From Candidatus Dojkabacteria bacterium (GTDB taxonomy: Bacteria > Patescibacteriota > Dojkabacteria > B142 > WJKM01), in assembly GCA_020429465.1 (NCBI GenBank), contig JAGQLH010000003.1, forward strand, positions 21,135 to 29,225: a stretch of 8,091 bases of DNA. Direction: 5' to 3'. Shown here piece by piece: positions 1-7,461 of the stretch; the first letter of the stretch is position 1; the number at the start of each line of letters is the position of its first letter. Below the pieces are notes generated by a model that saw only the letters and a list, made by a program, of their open reading frames with translations, did no database searches and was not told where the DNA came from. Position numbers and translations under genes: made by a program.

Positions 1-316
1 CAATTGTATTTGATAAAAACTCTCTAAACGTTTTAAACGAATCTAATTGATCATACTGACCCGCAAAGTAGTACGTATTTTCTAAAATAGTATCTAAAAT
101 TTCATTTTGAACTGAATCGCCATGTTCAACACGCGCACTCTCTCTTAAGTACTCTCTAAACTCCTCATTAGAAAATTTACTCCGGGCAAAGCCGACTAAT
201 GTGAATTTTTCAGGTAATTTTCCCTGAGCTGCTAATGCATATATACCTGGAAATATTTTTAGACGCGTGAGATCTCCCGAAGCACCAAATATTGTTAATA
301 CTACTGGTTTTGACAT
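1..316 (-). CDS. zwf: Glucose-6-phosphate dehydrogenase, N-terminal part (cut by window edge)
   Basis: This gene encodes the first enzyme of the oxidative pentose phosphate pathway, oxidising glucose-6-phosphate to 6-phosphogluconolactone and reducing NAD(P)+ in the cytosol. The 105 visible residues begin MSKPVVLTIFGASGDLTRLKIFPGIY in two overlapping blocks: the beta strand VVLTIF and then the family's nucleotide-binding loop GASGDLTRLKIFP (about residues 10-22). Next come LVGFARS and a YYFAGQYDQ segment (about residues 82-90) that matches the Y-x-x-G-x-YD signature of the family. The ATG at 316-314 is the natural start because only about nine residues precede the Rossmann loop. The rest, including the substrate-binding His/Lys region, lies outside the window. 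It follows tag on the same strand by 35 bp and may be cotranscribed with it. No Shine-Dalgarno sequence is visible; the upstream bases are almost pure A/T. Confidence 0.95.
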   Translation of the reverse strand, partial: MSKPVVLTIFGASGDLTRLKIFPGIYALAAQGKLPEKFTLVGFARSKFSNEEFREYLRESARVEHGDSVQNEILDTILENTYYFAGQYDQLDSFKTFREFLSNTI

Positions 317-351
317 TAATAATTTCAAATTAATTTATATAGTCTATACTT

Positions 352-924
352 TTACGATATTTTACATTCATTATAGCGGAAACAATCTGTAGTGTGATCA
401 TTAACCATTCCAACCGCTTGCATAAATGCATACATAATTGTAGGACCAACGAATTTAAACCCTCGCTTTTTCAAATCCTTACTTAAACGTTCTGATTCAT
501 TTGTAGAAACAGGAATACCTTTTACTTTTTCCCAAGAATTGAGCATTGGCTCACCCCCAACAAATGACCAAATATAATTACTAAATGAACCAAATTCTCT
601 TTGGATTTTGAGGACCATTTGAGCATTAATAATTGCAGATCTTACTTTTAATTTATTTCTTACAATACCAGCATTTTTTAATAACTGAATTTCATCCTTC
701 TGTGAGTAATTTGCAATCTTCTTATAATCAAAACCGTCAAATGCTTCGCGATAAGCATCTCTTTTACGCAAAATTGTTATCCAACTGAGTCCAGCTTGTG
801 CCCCTTCTAATACTAAGAACTCAAACAGTTTTTGATCATCGTATACTGGAACTCCCCACTCCTCGTCATGATACCTTTGGTATAAGGGATCGTCACCACA
901 CCAAGTGCATCTATTTTTTTCCAT
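352..924 (-). CDS. tag: DNA-3-methyladenine glycosylase I
   Basis: This is a base-excision repair enzyme that removes 3-methyladenine from alkylated DNA. The 190-residue length is normal for the family and the protein resembles E. coli Tag throughout. Visible signatures include CTWCGDDPLYQRYHDEEWG near the N-terminus, LEGAQAGLSWITIL (residues 39-52), KKRGFKFVGPTIMYAFMQAVG and VNDHTTDC near the C-terminus. The four zinc ligands of the family (Cys4, His17, His175 and Cys179 in E. coli) correspond to C6, H19, H177 and C181, and the base-recognising Glu38 corresponds to E40, so the enzyme looks intact. The ATG start is fixed by the C6 zinc ligand lying close to the N-terminus. It is divergent from the SLH phosphoesterase gene and 35 bp upstream of zwf. 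An AGGA lies only 2 nt before the ATG, which is too close to act as a normal ribosome binding site. Confidence 0.97.
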   Translation of the reverse strand: MEKNRCTWCGDDPLYQRYHDEEWGVPVYDDQKLFEFLVLEGAQAGLSWITILRKRDAYREAFDGFDYKKIANYSQKDEIQLLKNAGIVRNKLKVRSAIINAQMVLKIQREFGSFSNYIWSFVGGEPMLNSWEKVKGIPVSTNESERLSKDLKKRGFKFVGPTIMYAFMQAVGMVNDHTTDCFRYNECKIS

Positions 925-947
925 TATCCTATGTTAAGAATTACTAC

Positions 948-956
948 TGTATAGCA
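948..956 (-). promoter_or_regulatory. Candidate extended -10 promoter element for tag (and zwf)
   Basis: Read on the minus strand the sequence is TGCTATACA, a TGn motif joined to a TATACA hexamer. The hexamer ends 23 nt before the tag ATG, giving a predicted leader of roughly 16-17 nt. No convincing -35 hexamer sits 16-18 bp upstream, which is tolerable for extended -10 promoters. This is a motif match only. Confidence 0.4.
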
Positions 957-964
957 ACCCATAG

Positions 965-1009
965 TTGACTTACAGGTAAAAATAGTCGAATATTAATTAC
1001 TGCTATTTA
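965..1009 (+). promoter_or_regulatory. Candidate promoter region for the SLH phosphoesterase gene
   Basis: Two readings are possible. A TTGACT hexamer (965-970) matches the -35 consensus in 5 of 6 positions, but the hexamer at a 17-bp spacing (988-993, GAATAT) is poor and the better TATTAA is 20 bp away. Alternatively TGCTATTTA (1001-1009) is an extended -10, which would start the mRNA only about 6-7 nt before the ATG at 1023. The 98-bp divergent gap 925-1022 is AT-rich and holds nothing else I can support. Confidence 0.35.
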
Positions 1010-1022
1010 TTATTGCATAATT

Positions 1023-2801
1023 ATGAGCAATTTCTTATTTAATAAAAAGATACTAGCAATTACTGCAATCTTTTTTACCGTACTACTAACGTTTGGCTTT
1101 TCAATCAAGGCCAGCCAACCTCAGTATTTTGCTGATGTTAATCAAGATCATAGCCTCGCACCATATATTTCTGAAGCTGCCGAACTAGGAATTGCTTCGG
1201 GATACTCAAATAGCACTTTTTTGCCTGATACTCCTGTAACTCGGGGAGAATATGCAAAAATGATTGTGAACAGTGCTGAACTCATTGAAAATCATTTCTG
1301 TAGCCAGTTTAAAGATGTTCCTGATGACCATTCATTAGGTGAATATATTGAAACACTTCGCTGTTATGGAATCGTATCTGGATACGAAGATGGTACTTTT
1401 AAGCCAGACGAACCAATTACACGTTCTGAAGCAGTAAAAATATCTGTTAATACTGCACGTGTTTCAACCTCAGGAGATGAATTTAATCAAGTTAGTAGCG
1501 CTGTTCCTTTTTCTGACATATATTTATACGATCCATTCTATGATTACGTATACACAGCCTATGCTAATGGAATTATAAATGGAAATCCTGACGGAACATT
1601 TGGAGGTAACGAAACAATCACACGAGGACAATCATCTAAGGTAGCTGTTGAATTAAGTAGACGTGTACGTCCTCCAGGAGGTGGAGGTAGTGGTGGTGGA
1701 AGAACCCCTACACCAACTCCAACAAGTACTACGACACCTACACCATCTCCGACTGGGACTATAACAACTACACCGACTCCGACATCGACTAATACACCAA
1801 CGCCTACGCCTACAGCAACAAATACATTAACACCTACACCTACCGTAACAAGTACTTTGACACCTACCCCGACAGCGACACCTACACCATCGGGCACACC
1901 TACACCAATACCAACGCCAAGTACTAACGAACGAGTGGTCTTAGCTTTGGGTGATATTGTTTGCGCTCCGGGGGAGCCAGTTACCGATTCAACGTGTGTA
2001 CATCAAAATCTTGCGGATTTAGCCATCGGTGATAATGCAGTGGTAACACCGCATGCATTCCTAGGACTTGGTGACCTTCAATATGATGATGGAACATATG
2101 CTGAATTCATGGGAACAGGTGGGTACAATGACACATGGGGTCCACTGAAATCAATTTCTTTTCCAGTTCCGGGAAATCATGAATATAGGGATCAATCAAA
2201 TCCACCAGGATATTTTCAATATTGGCAAGGACATATGGCAGGGAATGAACAATCTCCATGGTATGATTTTATACTTGGGAAATGGCATGTAATAGCACTA
2301 GATTCTAACTGTTCTGTTTCTTCTGTTGGAGGATGTAACCCAGGTTCAGAACAATTTGAGTGGCTAAAAACAACACTTGAAAATGAAGATCCAAATCAAT
2401 GTACTTTAGCATTTATGCATCATCCTAGAATGACCTCTGGTGCCCAACACCGAGGTAACCAATCGGTAGCTGCTATGTTTGAATTACTCAATACTTATGA
2501 AACAGATATCGTATTGGCAGGACATAGTCATAACTATGAGCGATTTAACAAAGTAAATGGATCATTATCACCAGATCAAGAAAATGGGATTAGACTTTTC
2601 GTATCGGGTGCTGGGGGTGCAAACAAAGATGGATTTGGAACCACCGACCCAAATAGTGCGGCTCGAACGACATCATATGGACTCCTCAAACTTACATTAA
2701 AAGAATTTTCATATGATTGGGAATTTTTGAAAGATCCAGCAGATCCTTCAGATCCAAATTTCACTGACATAGGAAGCGAGTCGTGTAATTTCACAAACTA
2801 A
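1023..2801 (+). CDS. Exported SLH-domain protein with Thr-Pro linker and calcineurin-like metallophosphoesterase domain
   Basis: This is a predicted cell-surface phosphoesterase of 592 residues. Residues 1-30 form a signal peptide (NKK, a hydrophobic core, then a possible cut after SIKA). Three SLH repeats follow (about 35-86, 96-146 and 162-212), with the TRGE, TRSE and TRGQ motifs; SLH domains normally bind secondary cell-wall polymers. A GGGGSGGG hinge (219-226) and a Thr/Pro-rich linker (228-300) lead to a catalytic domain at 303-592 of the metallophosphoesterase / purple acid phosphatase-like type. Its metal-binding motifs are GDIVC (D311), GDLQYDD (D351, Y354), GNHE (N385, H386), MHHPR (H466) and GHSHNYER (H501, H503), so it looks catalytically competent. 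The substrate is unknown. Cysteines such as C314/C325 and C430/C438 could form disulfides outside the cell. It converges with the glycosidase-like gene 12 bp away. No Shine-Dalgarno sequence precedes the ATG. Confidence 0.93.
   Translation: MSNFLFNKKILAITAIFFTVLLTFGFSIKASQPQYFADVNQDHSLAPYISEAAELGIASGYSNSTFLPDTPVTRGEYAKMIVNSAELIENHFCSQFKDVPDDHSLGEYIETLRCYGIVSGYEDGTFKPDEPITRSEAVKISVNTARVSTSGDEFNQVSSAVPFSDIYLYDPFYDYVYTAYANGIINGNPDGTFGGNETITRGQSSKVAVELSRRVRPPGGGGSGGGRTPTPTPTSTTTPTPSPTGTITTTPTPTSTNTPTPTPTATNTLTPTPTVTSTLTPTPTATPTPSGTPTPIPTPSTNERVVLALGDIVCAPGEPVTDSTCVHQNLADLAIGDNAVVTPHAFLGLGDLQYDDGTYAEFMGTGGYNDTWGPLKSISFPVPGNHEYRDQSNPPGYFQYWQGHMAGNEQSPWYDFILGKWHVIALDSNCSVSSVGGCNPGSEQFEWLKTTLENEDPNQCTLAFMHHPRMTSGAQHRGNQSVAAMFELLNTYETDIVLAGHSHNYERFNKVNGSLSPDQENGIRLFVSGAGGANKDGFGTTDPNSAARTTSYGLLKLTLKEFSYDWEFLKDPADPSDPNFTDIGSESCNFTN
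1704..1922 (+). repeat. Degenerate Thr-Pro codon repeat (extracellular linker)
   Basis: About 73 codons are dominated by ACN and CCN triplets and encode irregular units of 8-12 residues built around TPTPT, separated by S/T/N/A/V/L-containing spacers. The synonymous third positions vary a lot, so selection seems to keep the peptide rather than the DNA repeat. Such linkers are usually extended and often O-glycosylated; glycosylation here is inference. The reverse strand stays open across this stretch only as a by-product of the codon bias. Confidence 0.9.
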
Positions 2802-2813
2802 TAAAAGCAAAGA

Positions 2814-2849
2814 TTAGGGGGAGTAATACTTCACTGTATCTCCCTCTAA
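2814..2849 (-). terminator. Intrinsic terminator hairpin containing the stop codon; possibly bidirectional
   Basis: TTAGGGGGAG (2814-2823) can pair with CTCCCTCTAA (2840-2849), and an inner ATAC (2826-2829) pairs with GTAT (2836-2839) around a six-base loop. On the minus strand the stem has one A-C mismatch and is followed by TCTTTGCTTTTATT, a T-rich tail as expected of a Rho-independent terminator. On the plus strand the mismatch becomes a G-U wobble, but only CTTTAACC follows, so termination in that direction is less certain. The TAA stop (2816-2814) of the surface-protein gene is the last triplet of the hairpin. Confidence 0.7.
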
Positions 2850-5600
2850 CTTTAACCAATATCCCAAATGTGGATAAAGCAAATAATCATTTCCATAAAG
2901 CTTTCCTTGTGAGTACACCATATTTGTATATTGACCATTTCCCCATTTAGATATGACACTGACAGGAATCTCCTGTTCATTCATTTTCACGAGTGTATTC
3001 TGTCCTTGTAACTGATCGGATCCGGTTTTATAGAAACTCCTTAAGTTCCATCCAGGCTCCAATTCTATGGCTACAGAAGTTTCAGGGACTTTTCCAGCTA
3101 GCTTTGTAACAGTGGATCCGTAATGTCGGATAAAATAGCCTTCCCCAGGTATGATATGAAAATCATTACCAAATGAAATATCCCCCCCACTCAAGTCAGT
3201 TCTCCTACTTAAGACTACAAATTCTCCACCCCTATAGGTAACAATTTGAGTAGCTTGTCCCCCTTGTATAGTAATCTCTTCAAGAAGATCTGATGCTTTT
3301 GTTATTTGCGATGTAGAGTCTCCTTGCATCAATAATGGAAATGAAAGTAAATTCCATCCATTGTTAAGCCTATATGCTTCAATATCTGCTAATTTTGAGA
3401 ATGAGATACTATATCTTCGACTTTCACTTGGATCTAAAAATTGCTCCCCTTCATCTTGGAGACCATTTCCGTTACTATCATCAAATAATAGTACACTAAT
3501 TTCATTCTGCTCAATTTGTATATTTTTTGTTGTTAGATCAACTCCAGAAACTTCGTATACCCCCCTCCCAAGACTATCAAATTGCTCAACAGATTGCGCG
3601 GATACCTGATTTAAAACATTATTTTCTAGAATTGCTTGTTGCGAATTTGCCCCAACTCCAACCGGAGTACAATCCGCCAATAGTTCATTTAACTTATCTG
3701 TAGCAGATGATGCATTGCCCCAATGTCGAGATTCTAAATTATTTGTGTCATCTACAATACCTGGCTTGTAAAGCAAGGCGGCTTGAACATTTGAACGCTG
3801 GAGTAGATCATGATAATCTTGTTTAAAATTCTGAAAATCAGCTGTCTCTAATGGCCCTGTTTCAGTTATAAACAAAGGTTTATTCACTGAAACCCCATCA
3901 AGCCTATTTCCAATTCTCTGAGAATCTCTATACACATTAACCCCTACCGCATCCAATTTGGAAAATGCAGAGGATTTTTGAAGTTCAGCTAAATATGCCG
4001 TATATGTTTGTCCTGAACCAGTATCAAAATGAATATCTAACACAGGACTCATTAACTTTACATTACTCCTATTTACATTATTTACTACATATTCCATAAA
4101 CTCACGTGCTCCAATAGGTAAGCGACTTCGTGTGGAATCACCAGCATGTGATTTTACGTTTTCTTGCCCATTTCCTTCATTATGTCCAGCTATTGCCCAA
4201 AATTGGATAGGGTTGCCTGCTGAATCCTTTACCTCATCTGCAATTGCTTGAATAAATTTCGTATATTCTACCGGATCTTGAAATTCATCTGGGCAATTCC
4301 AGTTCTCAATATTACCCCAACACACTCTCACTACCGTAGTTACCCCGTACTCATTTGCAGTTACTATATTGTGAGCAATTTTTTCGACATCCCCAGTCCC
4401 ATCAGCAAGTCCAAGAAACCACTTTCCCCCATAATCTCGAATTTTTTTATACACCATATTCTCATACCCTGAATGTGGAAAATTAGTCCCGTTTACTCCA
4501 ATTCGAGGACAAGAAAGTGTCCCACTGGACGATGAGACAGGGACTACCTTAGATTCCTGAGGTAATGCTGTTGTTTTCGCTACTGTTGTATTTCCAGGAG
4601 ATACTGTACTTCCTATTTTTTGTTCTGGCGCTACTGGCCCGCCAGCTCCCATATTCGCAGGACAGAGAGAGGGTGTGTCTGGTTCACCACAGTTGTTAGT
4701 ACTTTCAGATACTGTACATGCTTCTTCCATCCATGCTTCTTCCGCACGCTTATAACCATCAGGTGTTTCATCTCCATGTACTGTTAGAAACCCATGCTGA
4801 TGTGCACCTCGATTCTCACAATGATTGACTCCTCCCCCACAATCAACCTCCCATGTACCAAAGCACGGGCTTGCAGAAGCATCGAAAACTATACGATCGA
4901 CCACGCTCTGAAATTTACTCCCTAAGAAATTTATATCTTCTACTGGCTGATCCTCATCAGATGAAACTACAATTGTTTTATCTTTGTAGGGATAAGACAT
5001 AACACGAATAGCTTCATATTCAATTTCCAATGGGGTTATAATCCGAGAAAGATCATCAGTTCTTGTTTGGGATATATCAATACTGTAGGTACCATTTTCA
5101 GAAACAACACCTGACTGCAAAATAGTGTCATCTCCAGCAAGAACCTCTACGAGTACAACACCTTTTTCTATCGGGTTGTCATCAAAATCCACCACACGAC
5201 CATATACTGGATTAGGAATAGTAACTGCATCAAACAATTTCCCTGTTGTAATAGTATCTTCATATTCTTGAATCTGAAACCTATAACTACTCTCGGGTGA
5301 TAATTTTGAGACAGTAACATGATGAGTGTAATATTTATTCGGAGCTAACTCCTGCGTTCCATCAGATTGCTCAATGTAATCCCGATCATCAAAGAACTGT
5401 TGGGAATTTTCATTATCTAGAAGAGTGACAACACTCTCTGTTTTACGATTTGTTTGCCAAACAAGTGAAAATGAAGTGCCTGTTACATTTGTAATGATTG
5501 CATTATTAACCGGTGGGACTTGAACGTACAATATATAAACTACCCCTAAGACTGCAGAGAAAATACTGAATAAAACTATCGAATACAGATACTTTTTCAT
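2814..5600 (-). CDS. Membrane-anchored multidomain surface protein with clan-A glycoside hydrolase-like domain
   Basis: This is a 928-residue exported protein. An N-terminal hydrophobic segment (about residues 4-27), with no clear cleavage site, suggests a signal anchor. In order follow a fibronectin-III-like domain (about 30-125), a carboxypeptidase-regulatory-like beta domain (132-225), a Cys/His-rich segment (246-313), a Ser/Thr/Pro linker, and a probable (beta/alpha)8 domain (364-645). In the barrel, AGHNEGN (E475) fits the acid/base motif after strand 4, and LFITETG (E580) fits the strand-7 nucleophile of clan GH-A enzymes, 105 residues apart. A calcium-loop-like DDSNGNGLQDEGE (707-719) precedes two copies of a domain with GWNL near its start and GYF or GYW near its end (745-830 and 846-925). 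The family, substrate and activity are not identifiable by eye. Its ATG lies 3 bp after the gnd stop (TGATATATG), which suggests cotranscription and coupled translation. A weak GGAAAA lies upstream. Confidence 0.85.
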   Translation of the reverse strand: MKKYLYSIVLFSIFSAVLGVVYILYVQVPPVNNAIITNVTGTSFSLVWQTNRKTESVVTLLDNENSQQFFDDRDYIEQSDGTQELAPNKYYTHHVTVSKLSPESSYRFQIQEYEDTITTGKLFDAVTIPNPVYGRVVDFDDNPIEKGVVLVEVLAGDDTILQSGVVSENGTYSIDISQTRTDDLSRIITPLEIEYEAIRVMSYPYKDKTIVVSSDEDQPVEDINFLGSKFQSVVDRIVFDASASPCFGTWEVDCGGGVNHCENRGAHQHGFLTVHGDETPDGYKRAEEAWMEEACTVSESTNNCGEPDTPSLCPANMGAGGPVAPEQKIGSTVSPGNTTVAKTTALPQESKVVPVSSSSGTLSCPRIGVNGTNFPHSGYENMVYKKIRDYGGKWFLGLADGTGDVEKIAHNIVTANEYGVTTVVRVCWGNIENWNCPDEFQDPVEYTKFIQAIADEVKDSAGNPIQFWAIAGHNEGNGQENVKSHAGDSTRSRLPIGAREFMEYVVNNVNRSNVKLMSPVLDIHFDTGSGQTYTAYLAELQKSSAFSKLDAVGVNVYRDSQRIGNRLDGVSVNKPLFITETGPLETADFQNFKQDYHDLLQRSNVQAALLYKPGIVDDTNNLESRHWGNASSATDKLNELLADCTPVGVGANSQQAILENNVLNQVSAQSVEQFDSLGRGVYEVSGVDLTTKNIQIEQNEISVLLFDDSNGNGLQDEGEQFLDPSESRRYSISFSKLADIEAYRLNNGWNLLSFPLLMQGDSTSQITKASDLLEEITIQGGQATQIVTYRGGEFVVLSRRTDLSGGDISFGNDFHIIPGEGYFIRHYGSTVTKLAGKVPETSVAIELEPGWNLRSFYKTGSDQLQGQNTLVKMNEQEIPVSVISKWGNGQYTNMVYSQGKLYGNDYLLYPHLGYWLKLEGDTVKYYSP

Positions 5601-5603
5601 ATA

Positions 5604-7010
5604 TCAATTTTTCCATTCTGTATGAAATGACCCTTCTCTATCTGTTCGCTCATATGTATGAGATCCAAATCTATCTCGCAATCCCTGAATGACATTGGCA
5701 GAAGTTCGTTCGGATGTAAAAGAATCAAAATAGAGTAATGAATTTGAGAGTGCATAGGTTGGAACTTCCAGTTTACCACCATACACAATCATCTCTCGTA
5801 TTCCCTGTATGTGTTTTTTAAGTGTTTTTTGAACATACGGAAGTTTCAAAAAACATACCTCTGTGGGATTATCATGGAAATCATTTTGTAAATATTCCAA
5901 TGATTTTGACCTAATAATACAACCTCCCTGCCAAATCCGAGATACTTCTGACAAAGAAATATTCCATGACTCTTCTTGTGCTGCTAGGGAAATTAAATCA
6001 AAACCTTGTGCGTAACATAAGGTGACTACCCCTATAAGTGCTGATTCAAGTAGCGAAATAAATTCCTTTTTATCTGGAATATCTTTCGTATCACGTTTCT
6101 TTGGATAGAGTTTTGCAAGTTCACTACGTAAATCTTTGTACGAGGAGGTGTATCGAGCAAACAACGATCCAGTTATTGATGGAATTGAAACCCCTCGCTC
6201 AAGAGCATCCTGCGAGGTCCACATTCCTGTACCTTTATTACCGGCTTTATCAAGAATCACATCTATGAGTGCCCCTTCCGCAAGAGAGTCTTTCTCCTTT
6301 AAAACATCAATAACAATTTCAAATAAAAATGATTCTAAATCTCGTTTATTGTACCCTTCGAATACTTCAGCAATCTCACCAGCAGAAAGATCGTAGGCAT
6401 ATTTAAGCAGTTCGTATGCTTCTGCAATTACTTGCATAATACCGTATTCAATTCCATTATGAACCATCTTTACAAAATGCCCTGCCCCATTTTCTCCAAT
6501 ATGTGTTACACATGGTTTCCCATTAAAATCTTTAGCAGCAATTGCTTCGAAAATATCTTTGAGGTTTTCCCAAGCGTGCTGTGATCCTCCCGGCATAATG
6601 CTAGGCCCCACCAAAGCACCATACTCCCCCCCAGAAACACCTGTTCCAACAAAATGAATCCCTTTCTCTTTCAATGCATGTTCTCTTCTAATTGTATTTT
6701 TGTAATGAGCATTTCCTGCATCAATCACTATGTCGTCTTTTTCTAAGTATGGAAGTAGGCCTTCTATTACTGCATCGACAGGGTCACCAGCCTTCACCAT
6801 CACAATAACTTTACGTGGCCGCTCCAGAGCAGCTGCGAATTCTTCGAGTGAATAACTCCCTCGTAAATTCTTAGTTCCAAAGTCTTCTAGGAATTCTTCA
6901 GTAATCTTTTTCGTCCTATTGTAAACAACTACAGTAAAATCATTATTTGCAATATTTCGAGCAAGGCTTGCTCCCATTACTCCCAATCCTATTAATCCTA
7001 TATGAGTCAT
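5604..7010 (-). CDS. gnd: 6-phosphogluconate dehydrogenase, decarboxylating
   Basis: This enzyme catalyses oxidative decarboxylation of 6-phosphogluconate to ribulose-5-phosphate with production of NAD(P)H, the third step of the oxidative pentose phosphate pathway. At 468 residues it is full length, the same as E. coli Gnd. The N-terminal Rossmann motif GLGVMG is followed by VVVYNRT, where the Asn-Arg-Thr after strand 2 favours NADP+. VSGGEYGALVGPSIMPGG (about 125-142) and KMVHNGIEYG carry the substrate and catalytic residues, with K181 and E188 matching Lys183 and Glu190 of E. coli. DKAGNKGTGMWTSQDALERG and the C-terminal tail HTYERTDREGSFHTEW are also typical. It lies 21 bp downstream of the thioredoxin-like gene and 3 bp upstream of the surface-protein gene. 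It ends in TGA, showing that TGA is a stop here. No Shine-Dalgarno sequence is visible before the ATG. Confidence 0.98.
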   Translation of the reverse strand: MTHIGLIGLGVMGASLARNIANNDFTVVVYNRTKKITEEFLEDFGTKNLRGSYSLEEFAAALERPRKVIVMVKAGDPVDAVIEGLLPYLEKDDIVIDAGNAHYKNTIRREHALKEKGIHFVGTGVSGGEYGALVGPSIMPGGSQHAWENLKDIFEAIAAKDFNGKPCVTHIGENGAGHFVKMVHNGIEYGIMQVIAEAYELLKYAYDLSAGEIAEVFEGYNKRDLESFLFEIVIDVLKEKDSLAEGALIDVILDKAGNKGTGMWTSQDALERGVSIPSITGSLFARYTSSYKDLRSELAKLYPKKRDTKDIPDKKEFISLLESALIGVVTLCYAQGFDLISLAAQEESWNISLSEVSRIWQGGCIIRSKSLEYLQNDFHDNPTEVCFLKLPYVQKTLKKHIQGIREMIVYGGKLEVPTYALSNSLLYFDSFTSERTSANVIQGLRDRFGSHTYERTDREGSFHTEWKN

Positions 7011-7031
7011 GGTGTATACGTATTTGTGAAA

Positions 7032-7358
7032 TTATGTAGTGAGCAGTTCATCAAACTTAGTCTTATAAAAAGACAATTCATGTAGCCCTTCTATCTTCAT
7101 GCGCGGAGTACCATTTGTAAAAATGCCAACCGAAGGAATCAGGTGTATCCCAAATTTTTCAGCTACTTCAGGATATTCGTCAACATCAACAAAATAAACT
7201 TCAATCCTATCCTCATAGAGTGCTTCCAACTCTTCTGCAATATCTTTCATTTGAGTATGCTTCTCAAATATAGTAGCACTAAACAATATAATCACATTCC
7301 CGTAATAAATTGCCTCAGGAATTTCGCTTCCTTCTATGTACATAGGAAAATTAATCAA
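7032..7358 (-). CDS. Thioredoxin-fold protein lacking the CXXC active site and all cysteines
   Basis: This is a 108-residue protein with the layout of a thioredoxin: strand VIILFSA, a helix ending IAEELEALY, strand VYFVDVDEYPEVAEKFGI, and the cis-proline segment LIPSVGIFTNG (P75), with a C-terminal helix. Aligned to the usual SAxWCGPCKxM, the active-site region reads SATIFEKHTQM, so CGPC is replaced by FEKH (residues 31-34), and the protein contains no cysteine. It therefore cannot act as a dithiol oxidoreductase; a structural, chaperone or partner-binding role is possible. The longest frame starts at a TTG (7358-7356); an ATG at 7343-7341 would give 103 residues and is an equally reasonable start. 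Neither has a ribosome binding site. As first gene of the run leading to gnd (21 bp gap), it may be co-expressed with the pentose phosphate enzyme. Confidence 0.8.
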   Translation of the reverse strand: MINFPMYIEGSEIPEAIYYGNVIILFSATIFEKHTQMKDIAEELEALYEDRIEVYFVDVDEYPEVAEKFGIHLIPSVGIFTNGTPRMKIEGLHELSFYKTKFDELLTT

Positions 7359-7376
7359 TAAGAATTACATAGTTCC

Positions 7377-7382
7377 AGTATA
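7377..7382 (-). promoter_or_regulatory. Candidate -10 box for the thioredoxin-like/gnd/surface-protein operon
   Basis: On the minus strand the hexamer is TATACT (5 of 6 with TATAAT), 18 nt before the TTG start and 33 nt before the alternative ATG. No good -35 lies at 16-18 bp spacing. It lies in the AT-rich gap 7359-7475, which also drives the divergent DUF1232 gene. Confidence 0.3.
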
Positions 7383-7461
7383 CACAAAAATATACAACAA
7401 GGTTATCATCATAAACGTACACTTTCCTTATATCTAATGGTATACTTGCATGAATCTTTTA

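Noticed and set aside
320..332. Perfect inverted repeat TAATTTCAAATTA just upstream of zwf
   Set aside because: It is short and entirely A/T apart from the central base, so it is expected by chance in this background; no operator can be claimed.
1559..1897. Open frame of 112 residues on the minus strand rich in Val-Gly
   Set aside because: It is the reverse complement of the Thr/Pro codon repeat, which lacks reverse-strand stops by composition. The low-complexity Val-Gly product has no independent support.
1704..1922. CRISPR-like or minisatellite array
   Set aside because: Units are of uneven length, have no constant repeat and unique spacers, and lie in frame inside a clear linker of an exported protein.
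5597..5788. Short minus-strand frame overlapping the gnd 3' end
   Set aside because: It lies inside the well-conserved C-terminus of gnd in another frame and shows no recognisable protein features.
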